A stretch of 64,000 bases of DNA from Monarcha castaneiventris obscurior (GCA_026261815.1 JAMPIT010000258.1:9787501-9851500), one strand, 5' to 3'; counted from the stretch's first letter, positions 45,001-61,616 are shown. The notes: generated by a model from the sequence alone, not told the origin. Numbers and translations are program-made.

Positions 45001-45816
45001 TGGCTGGGGAGTTTTCATTGGGATTTCTCTTTCTGGGTGGCCAAAAATTTCAGCAGGAATGGGGATTTCCTTAGATAGCTCTGGTGTTCCTGAGTAGGCT
45101 GGCCAGGCCTCAGCAGGAAGTGGGTGAAGAGGACCACAGCCAGGCAGGACATACCATGTAGGTGAGGGAAGCCAAGGCAACATCTCCATCTCTGCTCCCT
45201 GCTCTGGCAAGAGGTGGCAGGAATGCCAAACCCTGTGAGGCGGGATGGCCAGGCTGGTGAATGCCCTCCAGGGAGGCTGGAGTAAAGCACCAATGAAGCC
45301 GGGTGGGAGAGGAACTGAGCAGGGAGGAAGCTGCCCCTGGGGAAGCTCAAGGGATGCAGTACCCCCATTCCTAGCAAGGGCAGGAGCCCCAGCACAGGAT
45401 TTATCCTGGGACATTGCCTTGCCCTGTTGGCACCATGCCTGGGGACAGAGGGGGCCTGGGCACACCCAGGAACTTTCCCTGCTCCTGAGAGATGATGGCT
45501 GTCCAGGGTGGGCTACCCCTGGGCAGCCCTGGACTCCTGTTGTCCTGCGGGTGTGTGGGGAATGCCGCACAAGCCACATCGGCCCCACCAGCTGCCCGGG
45601 GCTCCCCGAGCTGCCCGCGGGCCCCAATCCCCCCAGCAGGGAGGGCTCGGGGCTGGGAAAACAGCGCGGAGCAGCCGCCGGGGGCTTCGGCGTGGCTGTG
45701 GGGAGGCGGCACGGCCCGGGCCCTCACCTGAACTGGGGGTTGTTGACCAGGGTGCGCAGGGCGGCGCTGAAGGCGGCCAGGTCGCCCTGCAGCCGCGCCG
45801 AGCAGGGTCCGGCCAT
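39060..45816 (-). CDS. BTBD19: BTB/POZ domain-containing protein 19 (complete, 8 exons, 300 aa)
   Basis: BTB-BACK protein of little-known function; relatives often act as Cullin-3 substrate adaptors. Exons in transcript order: 45728-45816, 43468-43705, 43001-43054, 41428-41487, 40096-40164, 39640-39771, 39322-39447, 39060-39194 (stop 39060-39062). All splice sites are GT/AG and the frame is kept. The BTB domain is about residues 22-127, with SDVMFVVG (30-37), FAHRCVLACRC and the hallmark EFLYTNSVTL near the end of exon 2. The BACK-like region follows (about 128-256), with VEYGLQDLC, FIKDTLSVEQVCEALQ and LRSDRLAVDELDLVQAVREW. The C-terminus is basic (CRPRRGTRPRDHHRH). Human BTBD19, as I recall it, is 291 aa with the same motif order. 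It is convergent with PTCH2 and divergent from DYNLT4. Confidence 0.93.
39612..39620 (-). promoter_or_regulatory. Exact Gli consensus motif in BTBD19 intron 6
   Basis: TGGGTGGTC lies in the 192-bp intron between BTBD19 exons 6 and 7, about 2.7 kb downstream of the PTCH2 stop. Confidence 0.3.
40165..43000 (-). other. BTBD19: BTBD19 introns 3 and 4 with exon 4 between them
   Basis: Apart from exon 4 (41428-41487) this is non-coding. A G/T-rich low-complexity stretch lies at 40829-40882. No other gene, RNA or mobile element is recognisable. Confidence 0.65.
43706..45727 (-). other. BTBD19: BTBD19 intron 1
   Basis: A 2.0-kb first intron that contains a purine-rich minisatellite (44658-44957). 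Nothing else in it is recognisable, and no embedded gene is seen. Confidence 0.7.
44658..44957. repeat. Degenerate GCAGGATGxxGG minisatellite
   Basis: Around 20 imperfect copies of a short motif such as GCAGGATGTGGGATGCAGGA or ACAGGCTG cover 300 bp. Unit length varies from about 12 to 28 bp. The DNA is strongly purine-biased on the plus strand. Such arrays often vary in length between individuals. Confidence 0.8.
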
Positions 45817-46020
45817 GGGCTGCCTCAGGGAGCGCGGCGGCGGAAGGCGGCGCGGGCGGGCGGGACGGGGCTGCAGGATGGCGGGAGGGAAGCCGGAGGC
45901 TGCCGGGAGGCCGGCCAGCCCGGGGAGGCCGCGGGGAGGAAGCCAGCACGCTGCGCCGTACGGCGCGGCCCATTGCTAGGGAAACCTGGCAGGCAGCGCT
46001 GGGGCCGCAGGCCGGGCTGC
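45600..46020. promoter_or_regulatory. BTBD19: CpG-island promoter of BTBD19, possibly bidirectional
   Basis: CpG-dense sequence surrounds the BTBD19 start (45816, minus). DYNLT4 lies in the opposite direction 2.3 kb away and could share it. ATTGCTAGGGAAAC at 45972-45985 fits the RFX X-box consensus RYYNYYWWRRNRAC at 13 of 14 positions. Confidence 0.55.
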
Positions 46021-46504
46021 CGGGGGAGCAGTGGGAGGGAGCGATGGGACAGCGAGGCGTGAAGCACGACCTTGCTGCCGAGGCGGCTCCGTCCGGCGCT
46101 CACCGCATGGGGAAGCAGGGCTGCGTCTTGCTGCCAGTGGAATTCCTTGCCGTGTTTCATGGCTTGGCTCTGGCACCCCTGGCGCGGGGGCACGGGCCCC
46201 AATCTGGTGGCTTTGCTGCGGAGCAAAGAGATAGGGGTGAAGAGAGGCAGGCGGCTGGGATTTTGGGAAATGCAGCACACGCGTGGAGATCACCCTCACC
46301 TCCACCTGCACAGCCCCCATGGAAAGCCGCTGGGCATAGCTGGGTCCCCAGCAGCAGCACTGGGGCTGACTGGAGCCCAGCAGGGAGATTTGTCCCCTGA
46401 AATGGGGGAAGCCTTCTCTCCCGCGATGCTCCAGGCCAGAGCCCTGCAGCTCTCATGTCTGCATAGGGCACAGGTGAGTGCAGGCAGAGAAAGCATCACC
46501 AGCC

Positions 46505-46605
46505 TCAACGAAAGGCTTGGGTGGGAAGGGACCATCTAGTTCCAACCCCTCTGCCATGGGCAGGGATGCCACCCACTAGATTAGGTTGCTCACCTAAGCC
46601 CAGAC
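46505..46605 (-). mobile_element. CR1 LINE 3' fragment (minus orientation)
   Basis: The stretch contains the familiar CR1 3' block in reverse complement: GGGAAGGGACCATCTAGTTC, CCAACCCCTCTGCCATGGGC, CACTAGATTAGGTTGCTC. It is truncated at both ends. CR1 is the dominant LINE of birds and other sauropsids. Confidence 0.85.
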
Positions 46606-47048
46606 CAAGCGCTGTGCCAGGCATGCCTCATCCCTGTTCTCCAGCCCTTGGCTGGCCTCAAGCAGCCCAAGGAGGGGATTGCCCATGGAGGGATCCACCC
46701 TTGCTTGTCAGTGGGTGGTGCGAGGGAGAGGCAGGATGGCGCCCGGAGCTGAGGCAGCACCCCAAGGGAATGGGGTCCAGCTGGCAGCGCTGGCAGCACT
46801 AGTCAGAGGCAGGCTATAAATACCTCTGATGGGAGATAGAAACACAAAAGCCGTCTCCACTTTCCACAAATAGCTCGGCAGCCGGGCCAGACAAAGGCAC
46901 ATTGATGGAGCAGCCGTGTTGTACCAGCTGGGCTGGGCTCTGCTGGCAGAGAAACCCTGGCCAGGGCCGGGAGCCCCCAGGGACCTGCCCCCACCATGGG
47001 CATTACAGCAGCAGGGTCCCTGGCATGTGGCAGGGCTGTGCTCCAGCC

Positions 47049-47190
47049 ACTTCCTGGAAGTGTTCAGGGCTGGGTTGGATAGGGCCCAGAGGAATCTGGT
47101 CTAGGGGTGGCATCCCTGCCCATTGCAGGTGGTTTGGAGCTAGATGACCTTTAAGGACAACAGAACACACTATGTGATTATATGATTCAA
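47049..47190 (+). mobile_element. CR1 LINE 3' end (plus orientation)
   Basis: Reads TTCCTGGAAGTGTTCAGGGC, GGTTGGATAGGGC, CATCCCTGCCCATTGCAGG and GGAGCTAGATGACCTTTAAG, ending in GATTATATGATTCAA, a slightly decayed form of the CR1 terminal ATTCTATGATTC repeat. It is 5'-truncated as usual and inverted relative to the copy 0.45 kb upstream. Confidence 0.88.
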
Positions 47191-47579
47191 TGGGTGCCCA
47201 CCCACCCACACTGTCCCTTGGTGCAGTGGCACATAAATACCCAAAGGATGCAAATGTCTGAGCAAAATCAAGCTGTTGGAGGTCCCAGCCCCAGTGCATC
47301 CCATAGTTAGGGCACAAAGTAGCGATCACAGTGGCTGTTCTCCAGCCCCTGCTCCTCTTGCATATCCAGCACCAGCCTGCATTTTTCAGGGCTGGCAGGG
47401 AGCTGAGGCTGAAGGAGTAACGTGCCTGGAGTAACCATGTCCCTGTGCTGGCACAGCTGAAATGCAGAGAGGGCAGCAGTGAAGGGGAACAGGGCTGTCC
47501 AGGGACCAGGAAACAAGGGGTTACAGAAACCGTGCCCCAGAACAGCCGTGGAGACCTACAGTGTCACGTAGCAACACTT

Positions 47580-47732
47580 CACCTTCCAGGAGCACAACAG
47601 GTTTGTTCCAGGAGCACAGCAGGTTTGGCCCTGCTCACAGCAACTTGCAAGACGAAGATTGATCCTGGGCAGTGACAGCCACCAGAGGCAAGGCCCCTGG
47701 GTTTACTCTGGAAGGACACGAGTGGGACTAAG
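47580..47732 (+). other. DYNLT4: Probable 5' untranslated exon end of DYNLT4
   Basis: A perfect donor AAG|GTAAGT occurs at 47730-47738, and the coding exon begins after a TTTGCAG acceptor at 48071. This suggests a non-coding leader exon whose start cannot be set; the left limit given is arbitrary. Confidence 0.35.
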
Positions 47733-48080
47733 GTAAGTGTGGGATCAGATGCAGACAGGAACACTGGGGAAGGAGCCACGCACCTGTGCCAGGGGAAAGG
47801 CTGGGGACAGGAGAACAGAGGGATGTGTGGACCATGCATAGCTGCACTGGCTGAGCCCCAGCTGGCCAAGTCTGCTGAGCGTGGAGGCGCTGGAGAAGGG
47901 AAGACAGCTGCCATGGATCTCCCAGCCCCTCTGCATCTTACCTCACATAGACTCACACGCCAGGAGGCATGGGAGTTGCAGAGGGCAGGGAGAAGTGAAG
48001 CAAAGAGGCAGGGGGATGGAGAGGCTACAGGACACCAGCCTCACATGTTACTCAGGTCCTCTCCTTTGCAGGCCACCCCT

Positions 48081-48734
48081 ATGGCTGAGCAGCCCTTCCC
48101 AGAGATGGCCCTGCTGGCCCAGGTGCTGCCTGCAGACAACACTGAAGCCCCTTTGCTCCGCACTACACGCCGTGGCTCCCAGCCCCCAGCCCCAGCCCGG
48201 GGCACCGAGGACGGCAAACCACCCCCGCTGCTCTCCCGCCGCAACTCCATCCTCAGCCGCCGCAGCTCATTTGGGATGGGCCCAGGGAGCAGACGTCCCT
48301 CCATTGGCCCCTGGATGCTCCACAGACATGTTAGCTTCTCTGGGCTCCCAATTTTCCAACCCATCCTCAAGACCCGCCTCGAAAACACTTACAGGATGGG
48401 GCCAGACAAAGGCTGCAAGTTCAATGCAGAGCGGGTGCAGCAGGTGTTGGAGGGGACCCTGGCCAGTGCCTTGGGGACCACTGTATACAGTCCCCAGGGC
48501 AGTGCCCCACTAGCCCAGAGCTTGACTGACCTGCTGCAGAGCCGGGCAAAGGAGGTGGTGCCACCCCGCTACAAGCTGGTCTGCCATGTGGTGTTGGGCC
48601 AGCAGGGCCAGCAGAGCCTGATGGTGGCCAGCCGGGGACTATGGGACCCTGAGACCGACAGCTTTGCCTCCGCCACCTTCTCCAATGCTTCCCTCTTTGC
48701 TGTGGCCACAGTGCACGGGGTCTACTTTGAGTAG
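48081..48734 (+). CDS. DYNLT4: Dynein light chain Tctex-type 4 (TCTEX1D4), complete, 217 aa
   Basis: Tctex1-family light chain, thought to link cargo or phosphatase to dynein. A single coding exon follows a CAG acceptor at 48071; I chose the ATG at 48081 because earlier in-frame ATGs lie in the upstream intron and because 217 aa fits human TCTEX1D4 (about 221). Residues 1-80 are low complexity and basic, with three RRxS sites (53-56, 60-63, 71-74). HRHVSFSGLP (81-90) corresponds to the PP1-binding RVSF segment known in the human protein. The Tctex1 domain (about 105-217) includes PPRYKLVCHVVLG and ends SLFAVATVHGVYFE, nearly identical to the mammalian end. AATAAA follows 47 bp after the stop. 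It converges on PLK3. Confidence 0.93.
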   Translation: MAEQPFPEMALLAQVLPADNTEAPLLRTTRRGSQPPAPARGTEDGKPPPLLSRRNSILSRRSSFGMGPGSRRPSIGPWMLHRHVSFSGLPIFQPILKTRLENTYRMGPDKGCKFNAERVQQVLEGTLASALGTTVYSPQGSAPLAQSLTDLLQSRAKEVVPPRYKLVCHVVLGQQGQQSLMVASRGLWDPETDSFASATFSNASLFAVATVHGVYFE

Positions 48735-48780
48735 CATATGCTGCTCCAGTCTTGTAGAGCTGTAGGGAGAGAGCAGCTGA

Positions 48781-48786
48781 AATAAA
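48781..48786 (+). terminator. DYNLT4: DYNLT4 polyadenylation signal
   Basis: Canonical AATAAA, 46 bp after the TAG stop, with TTTTGTCC and TGTGTG downstream. The 3' UTR is very short. Confidence 0.85.
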
Positions 48787-49509
48787 GAGGTTTTGTCCAG
48801 CTGTGTGTCATACCTGGAGTCTTGGGCCAGGGTGTGTGCGTGGAGCAAGATATAGATGCTCACTCCAGCTTCAGCTCACACCCACGCTGCAGTTCCCACT
48901 ACTGTGGTTTGCAGAAAGACCCAAGCGGCAGCAAACACAACAAAAGGCTGGATTTCCCTGGAACAGGCAACTGCCCAAGGCTGTTGGAGCAGCCCAGGCT
49001 GCTTCTCACAGCACAAGCTGCTCCCAGGCAGATTGATTACACAGATCACCTTCAAAGCAAGCTCACACAGAGCTCTTTCCTGGCTTCACGCCCAGCTCAT
49101 GTCCCATCACACAAGATGTCAGAGCAAGGACCCAGGCAATCCCTCTACCACCTGGGTCATAGCTCCTGCCTTCTGCAGCTCAGCAGAATCAGGAGAGCAG
49201 CTGGGTTGGGTCCAAGTGCAGAATGCAATGGGAATGAGTTTGGCAGCAGCAAGAAGGGAAGCAGCTCCACCAGCATCAGCAAGAGCTAACTCTGCCCTTT
49301 GTGCCAGTCCCATGAAAGCAGTGCAGGTACCCACAAGGGCTCCTTGCACCCATTCTGCCTCCCTGGCCTTGTCCCCCAGCAACAGTCAGTGGCAAGAAGA
49401 GTCATCCCTGACAGGCAGAAGCAGCTCTGGAGCAAGAATGAGGCTAAAGCCCTTTTGTGACTCCAGCTTCAAACAAGGCAGACACAGTTTGCCCTTACAC
49501 AAATAACTT
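48787..49509. other. Intergenic gap between DYNLT4 and PLK3 3' ends
   Basis: No gene, RNA or repeat is recognisable. The two convergent genes end about 0.7 kb apart. Confidence 0.6.
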
Positions 49510-50313
49510 TTTATTGAGGCAAGTCAGGGAGAGGGGAACTGCACATGGACAGACCAACAGGAAAATAAATAATTCCATATAAATAAGATACATAAATAGT
49601 CCCACATGGCAGAGACTGCCTTGAAATAAGAAACAACCCTGGGTCCCAACAAAATGAGGGCTTCTCCAGGCAAGTCCTCAGGTCCCATCCCCCATCCTTT
49701 ATCAAACCTCAGGTTGTACCAGACAATTCACAATTTGGGAAGAGACAGGGCACAGTTGGGCCCAGCACAGCCCCCTCCTTAGTGTAGCAGTTGTGGAGTG
49801 GCACACACCAGCCCACAGAGCCCCTGGCAGGGCAGGCAGCACCCTTCACCCCTGGGAAGGGATTTTTCCTACCCTACAGCACCCAAAGTTTGAGATGAAG
49901 GCTGTGCCAGCCATCTCCAGGCCATGCAGAGGGTCTGTGCAACTGATGCATCAACCAGGATGCCCCCATCACAAGCAGTTGCCAGCCCCAAACAAGACCC
50001 AGCCAGCCCCAAACCTGGCTGCAGGATACTCACCCACCACCACCACCCTGTAACACCCCAGTCCATTCCATCAAGACCAGCACCACTAGAGCAGGAGCTG
50101 CCAGTGGGAAGACAGCGATTGCCCAAAGCCAGGGAGCAGCAAGGATGTCCAGACCTGCTGCTGTAACCACATCCACATGTGTTAGTCCAGAATCCAGCTG
50201 AGCACCGGGATAGAGGGTGCCCAGGGGGTAGCCAGCACCACATCATACCTCCCATCCCATGGGAGGGCAGGGGGAAACCTCTATGTCCAGACAGGTTCCC
50301 CCAAGGTCCCAGG
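49510..50313 (-). terminator. PLK3: PLK3 3' UTR with AU-rich element and polyadenylation signal
   Basis: On the minus strand AATAAA lies at 49510-49515, about 800 bp after the stop. Three ATTTA pentamers (plus-strand TAAAT at 49566-49570, 49580-49584 and 49593-49597) sit in U-rich context just before it. This is the kind of element that destabilises immediate-early mRNAs. Confidence 0.75.
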
Positions 50314-56639
<6,326 letters not shown>

Positions 56640-56830
56640 GGCGGGCGCGGAGGCTGAGGAGGCTCCGGGCCGGGGCTGCTCCGGGGCTCCGCCGCGCCCC
56701 GCGCACGTGGCCCCGCCGGCGCGCGCCGCCGCTGCCGCCCCGGGAATCCCGCCGCCTTTATCAGGGGCCGCGCTGACGTCACCCGCGGAGCCCCGCCCCT
56801 GGGCGGCCCCCGCCGCCCTTAAAGGGGCCG
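56640..56830 (-). promoter_or_regulatory. PLK3: PLK3 promoter (CpG island with CRE, kappa-B-like and near-CArG sites)
   Basis: Upstream of the PLK3 ATG are an E-box CACGTG (56704-56709), GGGAATCCC resembling an NF-kappa-B site (56742-56750), a GATAAA TATA-like box on the minus strand (56757-56762), a full palindromic CRE TGACGTCA (56774-56781) and CCTTAAAGG (56818-56826), one W short of a CArG box. Together they fit an inducible immediate-early promoter. The CpG island extends into exon and intron 1 (to about 56050). Confidence 0.6.
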
Positions 56831-59800
56831 CAGCACCGGGAAGGGGTCCCGCTGCTTTCCCGGAGCCCCGGGGCCCCATCGCCGGCCGGGACACCGGGGG
56901 TGAGCCCCAGCCCCCGTCTCGCTGCCTCCACCGCACACCGGCCCTCCCGTGCACGCACAGTGACAGCCCCCCAGCACAGGGTCCCCCCTATAGATGCATA
57001 CCCCTCCTACAGACAGAGACACCCACAACCTCCCCTTGACTCGGGGTTCCCCTATGGTCACACCGAGATCCCACAAACACGCAGAGCTCCTTTCCCTGCC
57101 TCCCAGGACACACAGAGCCCCCTCCCCATGCACATCTGTAAATACACACACACACAACACCTGCTCACAGGGTGTTTCCCCTCACAGCTGTCAGCAGTAT
57201 GTGTCACACGAGACCGTCTGGGCACCTCACACCTCCTTCCCATGGAAAGGTTGTGGCCCAGGGAGAGATTTCAAAGCCCCTGTGGGCCCTGACCTGCCCT
57301 CCCTTGCGACAAGGGTGCAGGCAGACACTCCCCTGGAGCCTTTCACCCTGTGCCAGGGCCCAGGGAAAGGGGGTCACAGCGCACCCCAGCTGGGGCGCAG
57401 GGCACACAGGGAACAGCAGGAGATGCAGGGGTGATGGGATTTACCATCCTTGCCCCTCGGTGCCTGGGCACCCCATCCTGGGGGCTCTGGTGCTGCGGGG
57501 TGGCCAGGCTGTGCAGTGGTGGCCGGGCAAGGCGCCATAGCGGTGCTGCTCCCTAATGGCCGTGACGAGAACGCGCCTCTGCCACCAGAAACGGCTCATG
57601 GAAGGATGCTTGGCATCTCTCCCTCCCCACGGGCGTGGGAGCTGGCAGAGGTGGCTGCGAACCCACAGCTCCCACGAGTCTGAAGCAGCAGTGTTGTAAG
57701 AGCCCCTCAAGAGCAGATCCCGCTGCCCTTCCCTTGCTCCCACCACATACAGGGTGGCTTGCTCTGTGCCTCAGTTTCCCCCCACTGCAGCTCAGGGCTC
57801 TTGCCACTGATGCTCACTGTGCTCCTGAATATGCTGAAGGTTTTGCATGAGCACCTCTGGCAAACAGTCCCATTCTTCCCAGCACACCCCCTTTCACCTC
57901 AGATTACTGGAGATTAATTAACTCCCTATTTTTTTCTGCAGAAAAACTGAGAAAACCCGCCTGAAAAGAAACAGGAAACAATACCAATCTGTCTGTTTTT
58001 TTCTTGGGTTTCCAGCTTTTGTAGGGGAAGCACACACAAACCCACTGCCCATCAGCAAACACAGCCCAGGCGCAGGCTGGGATGCTGCTGCCCTTGGGGG
58101 AGGCTGCCTGTTTCCATCACGGCCCTGGGGCTCCCTGGGGCACTGGTGGCATCACAGGTTTTCCGATGGAGGCCCCAGCTCGGGGCTGCCGGAGCTGAGT
58201 CAGCGTCTGAAGGCAGTGTGTGGGTGGAGGCACCCAGGAGTGCAGGGAGGCCCCGCGGGACCTGTCTGGGGATGACGTGACAGACAGGGGCTGTCCCGGG
58301 ATCCCCCACAGAGGCACAGTGGGGACCTGTGAGGACTGAGAGCTGCCATCTCTGCTCCCCACTGCCTCTGGGTGAGGCCTTGGGCAAGGGGCATGGATGG
58401 ACCCCACAGCCCTTGTCCTGCCGAGGCTGAGGCACCTCCTCTCCAAGAGGGATGCAGCCTGGGAGCAGCCCCCCGCCACCTGCAGCTGGGGTCCCCTGCG
58501 ATGCAGAGCATCTCAGTCATGTGTTTTCCCATCACTGATCTGGGGCAGTGGGAGGAACTGTGGTTTAAGATCACCAGCCTGTCAGATCTGGGGAAGGGGA
58601 GGCTCTGGGGTGAACTCCTGACTGCCTGCAGCTGTTTAGGTAGGGTTACAGGAAAAGGGAGCCAGGCTCTTTGGGGAGGTGTACAGCAAAACCAGGACAG
58701 GCACCCAATGCAAGCTGCCTCCAATGCAAGGGAAATTCCATCTAGCTCTTAGGAAACCTTTTTCCCCTGTGCATGTGGTAAAATACCACAGGAGTCCAGA
58801 GAGGCTGGGTGTGATACTCGGCCCCGGCCTGCTCCCCCCACCCTCGGAGCATTCAGTGATGCTCAGCAACATCAGGAGCAGTGGAGCTGAACCCAGCTGC
58901 CAGCTCGCATCTACACCAGGGCTGCCTTCCCAAGGCAGCTGCATGGCACTGCTGTGTGCTCTGCTCTGTGCCCTGCTGTGTGCCCTGCATGCGATGTCCG
59001 GAACAAGAGCGAGTGCAAGAGCAACACCAGCCAAGCATCGGGGTGCAGACAAGCTCCCCAAGATTGGGGTGATGGCCCTGACCCCCTCAGGAGTGGGGCT
59101 TTCTCATCCCTCAGCACAGCTCTGCAAGGCATGGGGCTGTGGCCACCAAGGAGGAGGATGGAGAGCGTGGTTGGTCCTTTGGGTGAGCTGGGGAAGGAAG
59201 AACCAGTGACAGCAGAGGCCGAGGCACCCCAGGAACTGGCAGGTTCCACGAGGCACCACAGCACTGCACACGCTCAGCCCAGGTCCCATCTTACCCACCT
59301 CCACCAGTACCGAAGAAAAGAGCTTTTGGTACAACTCCACATGCCTCAGTTTACCCAATTTGCCCTGCAGTGAGCACACATGCACCTTCAGGGTGTGGAA
59401 ACAGAGCTCCCCTCTCCAGCACTGCTTTTCTGTGGGATGTAGTGCTCATATCTGACTCTGCTCCTCCTTACCGGCCTTGTGTGGGATGGAAGGAATTCAT
59501 AAGGGGTTCAGTGATGGAGTGCGATGCTGGCCCTTTTTTGGTCCCCACCCGGCTAAAATGTCCACTCTGCATCCTTTCCCCAGTGGAGCGGGCAGTTGCA
59601 CCCAGCCGTGCAGAGCCCTCTCCCCATCCCAGGAGAGAGACGAACTCAGCAGAGCCCAGCCCAGCCCTTCTTTCAGGAGCCTGGGGGGCTGATGATGGAG
59701 TACGGAGAGGGCTGGAGGGACACATGGCTTCTGGCGGGGCAGAGGGGGTGGAGGGGGACAAGTTGGGAAGGGACATTGTTTCTGGGGGATGGAGAGAGGA

Positions 59801-59949
59801 AGGATGATGAAAGGACGGGTGCTCTGGCTTATGGAGGAGGGGCAGAATAAGGAGGGACACCGAGCTGATTGACCGCAGGGGAGCTGGGTCAAGCGGAATT
59901 TGGGGGTACCGCTGCACAGTATGGCTGGAGGGTCCATGGCTGGCGGGAC
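56831..59949. other. Intergenic region between PLK3 and the LRR receptor gene
   Basis: Divergent intergenic DNA of about 3.1 kb. No coding exon is supported. It contains a short CA run (57147-57157), an AT-rich piece at 57900-58020 and a repetitive GTGCTCTGCTCTGTGCCCTG stretch near 58951-58990. Confidence 0.55.
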
Positions 59950-60108
59950 CCCTGCGAGTGGACCGGGCACCGGGGGCTGAAGGACGACCATAGGCCGGGC
60001 CGGACGGCGGCGGGGCCGGGGCGGGATGTGGCGGGGCCGCCCCGCGGCGAGGCGGAGCCGGCGGCCGCGCCCGGAGGCAGCGCGGCGGGACGGGAGCGGC
60101 CCCGGAGG
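59950..60108 (+). promoter_or_regulatory. CpG-island promoter of the LRR receptor gene
   Basis: CpG-dense sequence surrounds the first coding exon and runs into intron 1 (to about 60260). No TATA box is evident. Confidence 0.5.
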
Positions 60109-61616
60109 ATGGGGCGAGCGGCGGCAGGTGAGGCCGGGCAGGGCACCGGGGGCACGGCCGTAGCTCCGGGGGTCGCTCGCTGCCCGCGGGCACCCGGCCG
60201 GAGCAGCGGGACGTAGCGGGAGAGGCAGCCCCGGGCTGCCGGGGGACGGTGGCACCGGGGGACGGCTCCGGGAGGACCTGCGGCCACCGGGTCCTTTCGT
60301 GGTGGGGAGGAAAAGTGGGGTTCGCTTTCCCTCTCCGGGAGGGCTGGAGGAAGAGAAGGGGAGGGCAAGTCGCACAAGGAGTCACCGTCCCCTCTGCTCT
60401 CCCCGCAGGCGCCGGGCTGGGCACCGTGTCCCTCTGGGGCAGCCTCCTGCTCGCTGCCGGCCTTGCCCTCGACCCAGCACCGCCAGCCTGCAACTGCTCG
60501 GAGCCCATGGACTACCAGGCTTTCCGGGAGGCTCCGCTTCCTGAGAGCTGCTGCCTCAACTTCACCAGCTCCAACATCACCCACCTGGACTGGGGCGCAC
60601 TGGTGGGGGTGCAGGGGCTGCGGGAGCTTTACCTCTCACACTGCGGCATCACAGCCATCAGCAACGCACAGGGAGTCCCTCCTGCCTTGGAAATCTTACA
60701 TTTAAGTCACAACCTGCTGGAAAGTCTCCCTGGAAGCTTTCTGGAAGATGCCCCTAATTTGAGGGTTCTTTATTTGGACAGCAACCAGCTCCAGGAGCTA
60801 CCTAGGTCCTTCTTGAAAGCATCTTTCCAGGTCCAGGAGGTATACCTGGGCTTCAATGCCCTCACCTTCCTTCCTGCCAGCCTCCTGAAGCCATCTCTGC
60901 TCCAGCTTCAGCTCTCCAACAACAGCTGGGACTGCACCTGTGCTTTGCTCACCAACCTGGAGGGTTGGTCCAGCCAGGCTGCTGAGGTTATCTGCCACAC
61001 ACCAGAGCACTACCACGGTGTGGACCTCCAGAGCATCCCCCGGGACGAGCTGTGTCGCTCACACAGCCTCACCGCCCTCTTCATCTGCCTGCCCCCTCTC
61101 CTCATCCTCACCACCATCACTTGGTGCTTCTGCCGGCGGAAGAAAAAGACCAACTACAGCCTGCAGAGCAGGTCCCAGAGCCAGCGGGCCATGGCAGAGA
61201 GGAGCAATGTGCCAGTGTCTGCAGAGCCCCACCACTACATCCCCTATGAGCTGCCTGCTGCTCCCTCCAGGACTGAGAAGAAAGTGCTCCTGGGGAAACA
61301 GGTCGTGCTCCAGCCCTTTGTGGATCCACTGGAGAGTAGCAGAGACCTCTACGAGGAGGTGGAGATACAGGTGGGATCCCCCAGCAGTTCCCAAGCGCCA
61401 TCCCTTGAAGAGCAGCTGGGCATCCCAGCACCAAGGGCAGAGGAGCTGGGCAGTGAGCCAGAGGTGGACACTGTCAGCGTGAGTGAAGTCCTGAAGGACT
61501 CTGCTGACCGGGAGAAGATCTACATGAGTCAGTCAACCAGCTATTACAACCTGGTGCCTGGCATTGAGCTGGAGGACTCAGACAACCTGGAGTATGAAAC
61601 CATTGACCTGCACTGA
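60109..61616 (+). CDS. Leucine-rich-repeat single-pass receptor with ITIM-like tail (2 exons, 408 aa)
   Basis: Exons 60109-60127 and 60409-61616 join in frame (G|GC). The ATG at 60109 gives a signal peptide (about 1-28) that the next in-frame ATG would lose. The ectodomain has a Cys pair (CNC, 34-36; CC, 54-55), N-glycosylation sites (NFT, NIT), about four LRRs (residues 77-178) and an LRRCT-type Cys module (WDCTC at 180-184, C202, C222). A membrane segment is about 228-248, followed by CRRKKK and a 160-residue cytoplasmic tail. The tail carries DLYEEV, IYMS (Tyr378), SYYNLV (Tyr386) and LEYETI (Tyr402). The last two match the ITIM pattern [SIVL]xYxx[ILV], so SH2-phosphatase or kinase signalling is inferred. 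The layout resembles LRRC25-type myeloid receptors, but I could not establish orthology and give no symbol. Confidence 0.82.

Noticed and set aside
46710..46718. Near-Gli motifs TGGGTGGTG (also near 20958 and 44560)
   Set aside because: One mismatch to the consensus; too common in GC-rich DNA to list as sites.
47739..48080. N-terminal extension of DYNLT4 to an upstream in-frame ATG (331 codons)
   Set aside because: A perfect donor at 47733 and an acceptor at 48071 mark this as intron; the extension has no family match and the 217-aa form fits the family length.
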